Shown: positions 15,856-28,300 of the stretch, piece after piece
How positions within the stretch are numbered: the stretch's first letter is position 1
Layout of the letters: each line of letters opens with the position of its first letter
From: Ascidia mentula
Taxonomy: Eukaryota; Chordata; Ascidiacea; Phlebobranchia; Ascidiidae
Direction of reading: 5' to 3'
Assembly: GCA_947561715.1 (NCBI GenBank)
Contig: OX387200.1
Location: forward strand, 1,738,501-1,802,500
DNA: 64,000 nt
Notes under the pieces: model-generated
What the model was told of the DNA's origin: nothing
The model's database searches: none
The model's input: only the letters and a program-made list of their open reading frames with translations
Translations under genes and position numbers: made by a program

Positions 15856-17950
15856 ATGCAACGGCTTTTACTTGGTTTTAGAGCAAGGCAACAGAAAAGA
15901 AAATTATGGATTTTTCTTGTTTTCATAACAATTAACATCGTCCAAGGTAATACCATAGACTGTTTTGATTTTGCTTTAACTTTAAAAAACTTGTTTTTGA
16001 TTGACGGGGGTATACGGATATACGGGTATTTCTGTGTAGTTTTTTTTTTATAAGCGGAAATGTGATAACCTAACAGTCTCCCAATTAACATTATTTTCGG
16101 ACCCTTTTCTAGCTGAAATCATTATTTTTAGTCAACAGTTCGTTGAAAGAGTCATCACCGAACAGAATAACTTGGGACACAAACTACACGAGCCAGCTTC
16201 ACTTGGTCACTTACTGCAAAGTGACGGATAATTTTGAAATAACTTGGAAAGTAACTTTTTCGAATGAGAGCAATTCTGCTGCATACTTAAGAAATGAAAA
16301 CAGATTTACGAATTTCAAATTAGACGGATTTCACTTAACAATCGATCCCAAGAACACTTGTCTGACAGCAAGTTTGAAATTAACCATTCCCCTTCGCAAA
16401 ACGTGGAAAAAAATTTGCGTGATTGCAAATAACCATTTTTCATCATTCAATATAACAGTGCAAGGTAAAGTGAATTATGTTCTTTCATCCATTATGTTTG
16501 TATTTTTATAGTTTTTTGTGTAACTGTGAATTTTTTTACTGTATTCACATTGCCTTTGTTTTTACAAATAGGAAATCCAGCGAAAATCAGACGGGATCCT
16601 CTTTGTAAAGAAGGAAAAGCGTTCATGTTGAATTTTACCATTGAATATAAAACTGAACGAAATATTTCGATATCTTGGCAAACTCCCAATCCTACTTTCC
16701 AAAACAAGGAATTTCAAATCGCAAACTTATCAACAAAAAACCAGGGGTCGTACATTTGCAAAACTAAGAAGGCATTTGGATCTTATGAGAAAAGTCTTGC
16801 TGTAATAATGCTTGGTAAGTATATTTAAACAGCCACGGTGTGCTCCTTTGTAAAATAAAATTTCACGTTAAAACCTATTCCATATTTCGGCACAGAATGT
16901 GTGGAAGCAGAACAGGTTCAAATCATAAACAAGAACAGCGACAACAGCAATAACAACGGCACCGAAACCGACAATAACCCCTTGAATATCATAATTTTTT
17001 CGGTAATCATCGGAGTGAGTGGAATTGTTTTTCTAGGAGCAATTGGGGGTGTAATCTACTACGTATATAGGAAAAGAAACCAAGGTTAGTTGAGTTGACA
17101 AACGACGACAGATGGTTCGTAATCACAACCCTAAAATATTTTTTAGAATCTGCAGATGGGGGAAATGAGTCGGAATCAACAAACGTAGGCAGGAAATCCA
17201 ACAAAACGCGCGGTAACCTTGATTTAAATTCACTTTCTTTTTGATTAACACACTGTGTTCGCATTGCAGCTCAGAATTGAATTAAGCTACTGTGTTTTAA
17301 TTGCATTTTCTCCAAATAATGGTTTGTTTATGATTGTGCATTATCCTGAACTTTTGTGAAAAGATTTTGATAGTCCACTTCTGTGCTTTGAAGGTGAAGG
17401 CAAGGTCACAAATAAAAAGCTTCGCGGAAGAGCAAAGAAAACGCCGAAAGGTGAATTCTGACTCCTTTTTTTCTCTAAAATTACGTCAGATATTTCTTTC
17501 TTTTTGAACCAGGAGCTTCGAATATTTACAGCATCAATGAAATGTTAGAAGGAGAACGCATGCGAGCGTGCGCTATCGGTAAATAATTTCCACACAACAG
17601 AATATAAAACATCTGCCAACTCATCTTATTTGCATACAGACATATCTAACACAACTGCATCTGAGTTGCACGGGCGGAGCGGAAAAGAACAGAGTAAGTG
17701 TGGTTGTGAATATTCGTATGTTTTCGCGAAAGATAAAAGTTCATTACCATGCAGCGTTCGCCACCCCGTACGTTAACATGACGATACAGCAGCACATGCA
17801 GTACGTATACGGTGGGTATTATAGCATGTAATACTGGGAAACAATATCACAAATAACATCTGTTTTACCTTTAATCCCATAGGTCAGGACATTGCGCCCC
17901 ACACAGAAGAAATTGAAGATAGTGAAGACCACGTATACATGGAAGTGTAA
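15856..17950 (+). CDS. Type I membrane receptor with two Ig-like domains and a YxxM-bearing tail
   Basis: Ten exons: 15856-15946, 16132-16464, 16572-16814, 16896-17084, 17147-17212, 17394-17450, 17513-17578, 17640-17693, 17755-17811 and 17883-17950. They encode about 407 residues; an in-frame ATG at 15,808 would add 16. The signal peptide ends IVQG. Exon 2 encodes one Ig-like domain (Cys, Trp, Cys and several N-glycosylation sequons). Exon 3 encodes a second with the classic GSYIC around its last Cys. Exon 4 has an Asn-rich stalk and a membrane span at about 254-278, then YRKR. The tail is built from six short exons and carries tyrosines in NIYSI (332), PYVNMT (372), QYVYG (383/385) and HVYMEV (404). 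Every one of the nine introns is phase 1. YVNM fits the SH2-binding motif for PI3-kinase p85 (YxxM) and Grb2 (YxN). It is likely a signalling receptor; ligand and orthology are unknown. AATAAA overlaps the end of the reading frame. Confidence 0.85.
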
Positions 17951-18582
17951 ATAAAAAGAGTTTTATTCTTCGTACATACAATATGTTTTTGTATAACTTA
18001 TGTTTGGTATGCATATGGTACACGATACAAACCAGCAACACGTTTGCGGACTTCTACACTGATTAACTGTTTCTACAATCTTTGCCAGTGAGGTTGATTG
18101 AATTTGACAAATCCTCTATACCTTATGTCATGTGTGAAGAAATCTGTTTATGGTTCCAAGCAAACACCTTGTATCAATGTTTGCTTCTATGTCTTGCTCC
18201 TCGTGTAAAAACAATACTATATGTTTGCCTTTATTATCATGTTTAAACCCAGATACACGTTTAATTCAATTACAGTAGGGTTATTTCGCATGGTCTAAGA
18301 AGCAATGTACACACAGGAAATCATTACAATATGGACGATATCTGCCTGTCCTTAAAAATACGATCCCTTTTCAAAATTTATTAACCATTACCAATAAACC
18401 ACATAATAACACCGACATGTCGTTCATCATTTTAATGTGTTTAATATTTCGCCAATCTGTCGTTCTTTACCTGCTTGCGTCAATGTGACGGTTCATAAGG
18501 CGAAGGTAAATATGTTTAAAAAAATAAATTTGGTGTTTATTGTTATTGGCGATTTAGTAACAGAAGTATTTTCTTTTTTAAT

Positions 18583-18728
18583 ATCTGTCCTTCTGGCACA
18601 ATTAACGTGAATTTTATTGTACGACGTTTCACCTGCGATACAGCTGGGCTTCATCAGGGTGTGCATCACTCAAAGCAGGTGGAACGTCGGAAAATAAAAT
18701 TCACGTTATTTGTGCCAGAAGGGCAGAT
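18583..18728. repeat. Foldback inverted repeat with 54-base arms
   Basis: Arms at about 18,583-18,636 and 18,675-18,728 are near-perfect reverse complements (five or six mismatches) around a 38-base spacer. Each arm runs from CTGYCCTTCTGGCACAA through AATTTTATT to ACGTTYCACCTGC. Single arms of the same family occur at 10,539-10,600 and 52,298-52,374. The RNA would form a long hairpin. It is probably two repeat ends joined head to head, or a small foldback transposon. It has no coding capacity. Confidence 0.75.
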
Positions 18729-19256
18729 TAATAAAAATCATATGTCTAGCAGGAACAGCAACATAATAGACGTATTTTCATCACGTTGAGGAGGCACCTG
18801 CCCACAATACTTGGTTTCGTTACAAGAACTGATCGATTATGATAACGCATTATTCAAGGGAAAGATGGTGATTCGTGTGGGAAATATTACAAAACAACTA
18901 TTACGTCACGTTATAAAGATACTCGGTAAAACCCTCTGATGAGATGAAACTACTTCATATATTTGCGTACAAACAACTAGGAAGTTTCTTAGATAAAACG
19001 AGCTGTTACTGCGTAGTTTTTGTTCTTCTCGGTCATCTTATATAAGAAACGTGTTGTATTTTGTTGCAAGGAATAACTTTCAGACGTTTTCAGATAATTT
19101 AATTTAATTACGGAGTAATTTATGTCACTGCGTTCGAGAGACCTTTAAACTGTAAATTCCCTCTGGCACGTGGACAAATGGATGTTGCATTGCAAAGGTC
19201 TTCACTCATAGTTGTGTTTATCGAAAATTTGTTTTGTGAGACATAAAACCTCAACA

Positions 19257-19340
19257 TTTGAACACAAAAAATAAAGAATTATTTGAACACAAAACATACA
19301 GAATTATTTGTACACAAAAAATGCAGAATTATTTTTACAC
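19257..19340. repeat. 25-base tandem repeat, about three copies
   Basis: Units of 25 bases of the type tttgAACACAAAAnATnnAGAATTA are repeated three times with a partial fourth. It is a short minisatellite with no evident function. Confidence 0.8.
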
Positions 19341-22300
19341 GAGGTGGCGGTAAAGAGTTGGTGTAACTCGCTTCCCAAAGGCTTCCTCAAATGCTATGTT
19401 TCAAGGTTTTGTTTGAATCTATATGTTTTTATAAAACTCGTCATAAAAGAATCTTTCAAAATCTAGATTCTTGTTGCCAAGCAACCATGGAACCAATCGC
19501 ATGTCAGATACATTCCTATGTTTCTTCATTTCACTGCGCAAGATTATCCTGAAGTATTGAGTGGTTTTAGTTTCAGTTTATTGCCTGCATACAGCCAGTA
19601 TTAATGTAATTGCAGTGCATAATATATGGTTGCAATGTGCGAAATCATGTCAACTGTGCTTGTCGAATGCACTTGACATTTTTCAGACCTCGACGTTCAA
19701 ATTGAAGTGAGACAAATCTCAAGATGATGACTTTCCGCTGGGCCACACGCTCTTATTGACGTCATTGCGCAAATCCGCTTACATATTGTTTCTAGGAGGT
19801 AGACACAGTTGCAAAACATCGGGTGTGGCTAATCTTGCTGTCTGGGTGAGGTCTGCCATATTTCGGGCGACCTTCAGTGTGAAAGACACAAGCAGATTGT
19901 CAAACTTGTCTTATCTCCATTTTCAAACACTTCATTCTTGCCTACATTTGTTACCAAAAAATATATTACTCGGCGGTGCTTCTTCACTTCTGTAAGGTTT
20001 TGGTTGACAACAGTGACGAAACCATCAAAGTGACGAAACCAACTGAAATTAGAACGAATTGCTTCCTTTTGAAAAACCCAAATTCCCACAACAAATTACA
20101 CGACCAGTAGAGTGTACATGCGGTTTGCATCAAAGCGCTTTCGGCGGTAAAGGCAAACGATAATGTCTAATGCGTCGACCTAACCTGAGCCAAACCCCAC
20201 CGGTTTTGTAACTGTTTATGTAACCGAATGCGTCACCCTGGTGTTAATCCCATCTAATAACAACAACCTCCTCATTGTCGACCTTGCATGGATGCATTCG
20301 ACCTTGAGGTGCTTGGATAGCGTGGATGGATGCAATATATTTGAGGGAAAAGTTTGTTACGTCGACAACCGTTGTGGGGTTTTTGTTTTCTGTGTTAAGT
20401 TCTTTGTCAAAACGCACAACAACTGGAAACTAATGGAAATAACTTTCGCCTTTGAATTTTCGCGAATGTAAATGTTTACCGTTTCAACAACATTTGAACA
20501 GTGTACTCAGTAAAACCTTCCCAGTCCCCTTTCATCTCATTCTAAAATTTTCATGCCGCCCACATCATACTGATCGAATGAAGTTAAATTATTTCATGCA
20601 TCAGTTCTCACGGGGAGTCACGTGACATTTTACGAGAAATTATTAGGCGGAAGTTTGTGAAACTTCGTGATTACGTCAACGTTAAAATATCTGCGGGAAA
20701 ATTTTCCGTATGGTGCGAGCGGATTCCGATGCAAGCGAAGTGGTTTTAAACAAGCATTTCGTAAACGCGCACAATGAAATTTAATTGCTTCTCGAACATG
20801 CGGGTCATGCGTACATGCACTTCAATCTGGCGAAAACATAAAAAGTCAACGTGGTGGTGATTATCTGTCGGAAGGTGGAGTGTTGCGGAAGGCTGAAGGC
20901 GTTTCTTGTGGTTTTCGCGGTAATTTTTCTCGAAATTGAACATCACACGGTTAATTGCGTGAACTCAGTAATTACAACTTCAAGAGATTGGAATTTGACG
21001 GTCATTTGAAAGCGCGGCACTTGTGGTTTGAGATGGAAGTTGGCACCGCCCTTGTGTAGTACGCACCATACTTATTCCGAAAATCGTTCCAATTACCTGT
21101 AGGTACGTTTCCGACATTCTGAAATTTCTTAGTCTTATTTAAGGAATTAAACAGTGGTGGTGTTAGCATGCAAATGTAAAGAGGGGGAATTTTCCTGCTG
21201 CAATAATTTTTCCAATCATTCTTAATTAAATGTGTTTGTGTCGAGTTTCAATTTCACAAACCACTCAAGTTTCCATTGAACGGATTTGAACATATTACAA
21301 TTAATCCATCTCCACCCAACGACACGTTTGCAAAACCTCATCGTACACCGGCTTAAGTTTACCCATGTACCTTACAGATCATATGAATTCGGATCGAATG
21401 CGAACATTCGCAAACTGAACAAGCGACGATTTGAAGGATGGACTCCTAAGGGATGTTTACGTTCTCACATATGAGCAAATTTTAAACAACTTTTTATCCG
21501 GGTATTATTCTATTTCACGGCGCGTTAACTCGGCAAAATAAGTCGGATCAAACGCCTTCTTCCCCCACATATAAACGTATTATCCCCATCCAATAACTTA
21601 AGGATTTTCCACGTGGGCGAGAGGTTGTTTGCAGCTCTACAACCGAATCAAATCGTCCTTTTTTTCAAGAAATTTCCACGAACTTGATTCAAATCCGCCA
21701 CGAATTAGGAATAATCCAAGCGCCAACTTTTGCAGGTGGTCCACGGTCGAGGAATCAGAAAAGTCAAGTTTCTGTGCTACATCGAGTTGCCCGAATGGTC
21801 TGCGGATTCGGAACAAAGTGGTTCCGCGTGTTTTGAATAAGAAGCGGGTCCTGGTGGTCGAATTAATCTTGCTTGTTACGTCACGCGCCCTGAAGTTTTA
21901 CTCTTGTGGTTGAATCCGACGGAGAAGATGAAAGTGTGAATAACCGTGGGATCGTGTGAAGAAGTTTGATCAAATTTTAATTTAAGAATGTTTAATCTTT
22001 AAATTTAGTTGACCTTCAGGTGACCGAACTTTACAAATGTACGATATTATCGACTTTTTAACCTCGCTCGGATAATTATGAAAGTCTTCCTGTCTGCGAT
22101 TCATTCGCGTCAATATCCTATGTGTTGTACATTGACTTGTGCTCTTCTGCCTCGAGCGAAGTAATTACAAGTATCATTACCTCATAACTTCTCATTTATC
22201 TTCTGCAGAGAATGTTTTCCAACTTACGGTCACGATTTAGTGGTAACCAAGGATGAATTGACCAACAAGTAAACATGGATTCCTCTTCTAATCTCATATA

Positions 22301-25300
22301 AAAAACCACCATAAAAGTGAAATGGAAAATGATGTAGTTTGTTGTTGCAAACAATACGATGAACTTACCGCAGCTCTTTCCACAGGTCACGAAACGTCAC
22401 GTCGTGTTTTCGTTTCAATCAAAATCGGTTTAAGTATTGTGTGGGACGCGATGACAAAACTAACTCCAGTTAAATTTAATACACAGCTTGCTTAAGTTTA
22501 TGGTAGAGGATAAAACGTATCAAATCCACCGCCAAATGTCATTGGTTAGCAGATAATCACGTGGTTTGGAACTGACGTATGGGAGAAGGTTTTATTCCAC
22601 GATAATAAGCTTACATGATCACGTAATATTACCAAAGATACAGAAGCACAGATACCGTTTCATATCTAATACTCCATGTACTTGAGTTTCAATGAGTTAA
22701 ACTTGCATGGATTGGATACGGGAGGAGAAAAAAATGACAGTTAACAAATGACTTTGGCTTGGTTTTATTTTGGAGATAATTACACTGAACATTAGGGTAA
22801 AGTTTTTGGAATAATTGCTTTCATTTATTTTTAGTGGCTTTCGTAATTTACTTGGCCGCGAAGTGTAATTTAGTAGATATTTGGGTTTTGTCTATTTTTG
22901 TTTCTTTTCTGAAGAAAGGAAATCTCATCTGTTATCTGTTCGGCTGCAGATTACCTTGTAAAAATATTTTGTATTTATGACACAAAAGCAGTTCCAGAAA
23001 CGAACAAAGAACACACATTTGTTCTCAAAAGAAGTTCTTTAAAATGTTAATCGATGTTGACCCGTTGCGGGAATTCCGAGACCCGAGCAATGACAGCGTG
23101 CATTTAAACCTGCGTCTAATAACAGGGAAGAGTGGGTGGATCAAGCAGTCAAGTGTTCTCACTAACCTGTAATTTATTGCAGCATCTGCACATTAAATCC
23201 CTAAGCATCAACGGGCTGAATAAACCTGCATTAGCGAAGAATTATCGTAAGCCGAAGTAGGTGCGCCCAAAACCCCAATGTGAAAACCAGTTATGTAACG
23301 GGCAGCTAGCGTGTGACCTTAAGCCCAAGTGACGTACGAAAGGTCACACGTGGGGATGTTTTGGTTTTGACTGCGATCATTGCAATTACTAAGACAGAGC
23401 AGGCCTTGTTCAAAATACACGGTTGTTAAAGATGCTCGGCGGATAAGCGAATACAACGATATTTTGCCGGTAATGCGGAAAATACGTTTTGTCGCAACTG
23501 TTTATAGCAACTGCGTCATAATGGTTGTTCCGCTTTGATCGAGAAATTCGAGTGCTGTAAGGGTGGGGGAGGGTAGTTAGTAATATCAAAGGGAAGAAAT
23601 CCGCTTTTTGGAAATCTGGCAAAACCTGTTTCCCACTCCAGAATAATTTCAAAGCGACGAGTCAACATCTTTTCAAACCACATTAAACGTAGGACGGATT
23701 ACACAAGATTTGTCAAATTCCCGTGTAATCGACGGGGATTTCGTCTACGCTTGAGGACGTTCAAGTTACAATACACCACGTGTGGTTCCATGAAACCTCA
23801 GCCATTTATAAACCAATGATTCAGAAGCATGACGTCATGGTTCGTGGCACGGTTTCACGGCCAACTGCGACGTTGAAGATCTTATGGTTGAACATTTGAC
23901 GAGGTGATGGTGTTTCTTGATGGGACGACAAGGTCGCTTGGATGAGATCAAGGTTTTAGGTGTGAAAGGCATTTTGGCCTTGTCACTTCCAGCGTTTACA
24001 ATACTCACCACAAGTTAATTCTGGGAGTTCATGGTTCAAGTTGTCCTGTAGGTCAAATGAACACCGAAGCTTTACGGTGAGCTGATACATTCTCACTGTA
24101 TCTCCACGAGAGTCCGCTGTAACCACACAGCCCCCGTTTAAATTGTGCCCTGATGCTTTAAGTGCAGAAACGTAGTTTGCATATTTTTGATTTAGTGTGA
24201 TTTTAGAAAATATTTCCTGGCAAAAGCACCGGAAGGAATTAAAATAAATTTCGCTGACGTGCTCACGGGTTGTAGTGACTTTCAACCGACTTTCCCGGCC
24301 ATTTAACACATGCAAATCTACTTAATAGACTTGAGATAAGATTTATTCGATGCGTTATGGGGTTGGTGGGGCAAGATGGATCAGCGATAATTTGGCGACA
24401 TTTTTCACGCTTCCTCGTGCAGACTTTAATCTTTCGTCACATCGTTTCATGCGGAGCCCTCGTCACGTTTGTAGAAATTCAAATATCGAAAACCACGAAC
24501 CCGCGTTCACTTTCAGAAATCACCGCAGAGCGCGAAACGTGCTGGACGGAACGCGCCAAAATCTGCTGCCGAAAATGCGAAAACAAGCTCAAATGTTGAG
24601 ATAGAATTTCCTCAACAAATCGCCCCTAAACCAAAAGTAGATCCATATCAAGCCGAGAAACGCACTTCATCAAATTAACCGCGAACTTCTGCAAACTGTT
24701 TACTCACCGCCCTGTAACAAACGAGCTGTCAATCTTATCTGCGCCCGAACATAGAAATCAAGTCACGGTTCTGCCTTTCTGACGTCATAGAGACACGTGA
24801 GTTTTGTTTGAAGAGTTGCAACCGAAATAGCGGGTGGCGGAAAGTCACAAACATCTGCATTGAAAGCGAAGTAATATTATTCGGTAACTTGAGTTTGTTC
24901 TTTCTTGTTGTTTTGGTATTTTTGTGACAAAAACACAACAAATCATGTTTCGTGTCGTTGTCGCTTCCCACAAATTGACGATGCGTAAAAAGTATAATTA
25001 TCTTTGTGATACGAATGCCAAATTATCAGCTGCCATAAGTAGCATTTAATGGGGACACATCACAAATGTCTTCAAAGCACTTGAAATGTTTTTTTTTAAA
25101 CAAACTCAACTCTAGAAATCCAAAACGTAAACTCTGCATTATCAAGGTAATTTAAATGTAAAATATATATATCCAAAGGATCAATCTATTTTTGTATTGA
25201 CGTCACCACTCCACAACATATAACATGTGATGGACTTTGGGTAAAACATGGCTTCTGTTCAGAAAGAAAGTTTTGCAGCAAATAACCTGGAAAATCCCGA

Positions 25301-28300
25301 ACACGATCACAGGATGTAACAAAATTGCAACTAAAATTCGTCGCTGTCAAAATCAAGTGAAAATCAAGACTAATTGCAAGGCTGTAACCGAGTCCATTGT
25401 ACATATGTGAGAGATTACCATTGTCTGCAACTTGCATGACGTCAATGTACTATCGATAGTATTGAGAAGGGTTGAAAGATTAACGAAGTTTGGCGGGAAA
25501 AAGGCTGCTCATAACCCGCGGCTGTCACGCAATCCCCCTGATGTGGTCGAATTCGTGATGGCGTGATTTCTACTGGGAGATCACAACCCGCCACAACAAA
25601 CATACGATTTCAAATAAAGTTTGTTGGAAGGCGATATTGATGTACGGCTTCATTAAAAGTAGCTCTGTAGTCTATTGTTTCAAATCGCTTCTGTTTACAA
25701 TGTGGGATATTAAACGTTACTTTTGGTAACAAGTAACACAGGGTTAATGAATCATCCATTTCACAAGTTGATTTCAGTAAGGTGAAAGTGCTTGAGTTCG
25801 ACCTACGGGCAAAACCTATTTATCACATGTTCTGTTTTAATCTGACAGGAGATGTATTTGCACTGTTGCTTTAAAATATGACGTCATGCTTTGTTCAAAA
25901 CGTGAATTAAACTTGTACTGCACGATTCTGCTTGAAATTTTCCCATGACGAGTCAGTGACCCCCAAAACGTTGGTATCGTCAGACGCGATTCAAATTTAA
26001 TTTCGATCCTCATTTACATCGGTTTAAATCAACTTGACAAGCAGCTTGCCTTAAATCCCCCAAAGACAACATTTCACGTGATCCTCTCCAAAATGATGTC
26101 TTTCCCTGTAGTGACGTATATTGTAGTACTGCAACGACCCTCACGTTAAATTTTACCGGGGGTCGTGGAAAGTACGCAGAGGTCACTACAGGTCAAGTGA
26201 AACTACAGTCGTATAGGTTATTGGGGTTCAGATGTCATTAAATCGTTGTGTGGTTCACATATAGTGGGAGGCGGATATTTCCATGTCAACTTTAGCGATA
26301 ACCGTTTGTAACTTACACTAACATCACAAGTGCCGCTACACTGTCACGCATTTCAGATTGCGATCTACACGATTAAGTGGAACATAGGATGGTTGTTGAA
26401 ATAAATTCGGAATTACTATACGTTTTATACGGTTTTTATAACAAGAAAAAATTCCATATTCGGGTGTTTAGATTTATCGATGTTATAAAAAAACGGCATT
26501 GGGTCGTTTTTAACATTGATCACGCACTACACTTTTTACATACTAAGGTATATTTTGTAACTAAAAAAAGATCGGATTGAATTTAAATATCAAACTGAAT
26601 AATTTTGTGTTAAAATTTTTCTGTCATATCGTTTGGTCCTGTATATATCAGTTCTACAATAAACTTGACTGTATCCGGGAATTTGGAGATAAATCACATA
26701 ATTTCGCATTCAAATCTTCGCATGTACATGCGCTTTAGGCCATGTGTATTTATTTAAATAGTGACATGAAAGGTAAATTAGCATGTGATGAACATGTTGT
26801 GTACACGGTTCTGAATTTAAGTTGCGTTGTATTGAGACCACTGCGAAACGTTAATGCCGCGGGTTTTGATGGAGGTTTAATTTAAATTTTATGGCTTGGC
26901 CAATTACGCTTGTCACGCCCATTTCTTATTACATATGATGAAATACTAGGTAATAATACCTCGTTCTAAAGGTTGTACTTAAATATGCCACATTTCCACA
27001 TGCTTGGCAGCTTGCAAGTGACGTTTGGCTACAATTTTACGTAACATGATTCCAGGTGATCACGCAAGCTTGTCAAATCCATCACAAAAATTGCACCCCT
27101 GTTATGGCACGCATTTTCCAAAACCAATTTCTCCTTCCGACTGATTCGAATTTCTGAAAAAATCTTTCAACGAAACGTCGTATGCATTCTGCTATATGCG
27201 TTTAACAAAACCTGCATGTGTTCTGTGTACCTCAGCAAACTCGAAAAGGGCAGCAGACGATCAGTTTGTTCCTTATCATATTACGCAAATATCAATTTTT
27301 CTGATGGCATTTTGGTCACACAGTGCATTTAGTCTTTCGCTATTTGTGTTTTATAACAGCCTCAACACGTCTTGCCCACTCTTACTTTGGTGCCCGTCAA
27401 GCATGACATCGGTTTAGCGCAAATGTACTTATTCACCCACGTTAGGCACAAAAGCACTGCGACACTGGATTTCAACGTTAGAAGCGGAAGGCGAGAAGCG
27501 CTTGACCTTCACTCGACATTGAAACGGTCGTTTTATAACACGTGGTGGCCCCTCTTCGGTGGAGATGTCAATCTATCGTTTCACACGACCGAGGTTAATT
27601 GGTGGAAACGGAGAGCGAAAGATTTTCGCCGATTAAGTTTTAAATTGAGCCTAATCCTGCGACTTACTTTCCTATAAACAGAAACGATTCCTCTTTAAAT
27701 TAGTTCCACGGAAAGTAATTCAAACTTCGCTATTGCGTTCCCTGAACAACTTGACAGTTAAGCCGCGTGATACGGAGAGGTTTGGCGAATAGTTGACCCT
27801 TAACTTGGTCGAGATAACCCACATAGGTTGATTACAGTTTGAAAGGGATTGTTTTAAATTTTGCTTCACGCTTGTCATTTACAGTGAATTTTCCTGTTGA
27901 CTAAACCACGGTTTTTGCCTTGAGCTTTCTTTTGCATTTGGCGAAATTTGCAGAAAAAACTTTATGTAAAGTTGCATTGTGTGTGTATCATCATTAGTCT
28001 CCAAAAAAGTTGCTGCTTTTACTGTTCATTATTTTGTTTGAATTTGCAGATTTCTCTGCAAGCAATAAGCGATCTTTATGTGATGCAAATCTCCTAGAAA
28101 GTGCGTAATTTTACTGAACCGAAACTGTAAGTTTTGCTTTAACGACCTTTTAACTTGACGCTCTGTCAAAACCCGAACATCTACAGTCAGAACTCGCATG
28201 CTATTTCCAAATTACCTCGGTACTTTCACCGCATGGTTCCGCACTTTCCTGTAATTTACGTCGAACGCCGACAAAACCGCAGCGCGGTTTCCCATCCGTT

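Noticed and set aside
23983-24315. 110-codon minus-strand open frame
   Set aside because: No recognisable motif, no supporting splice sites, and isolated within a 17-kb noncoding stretch.
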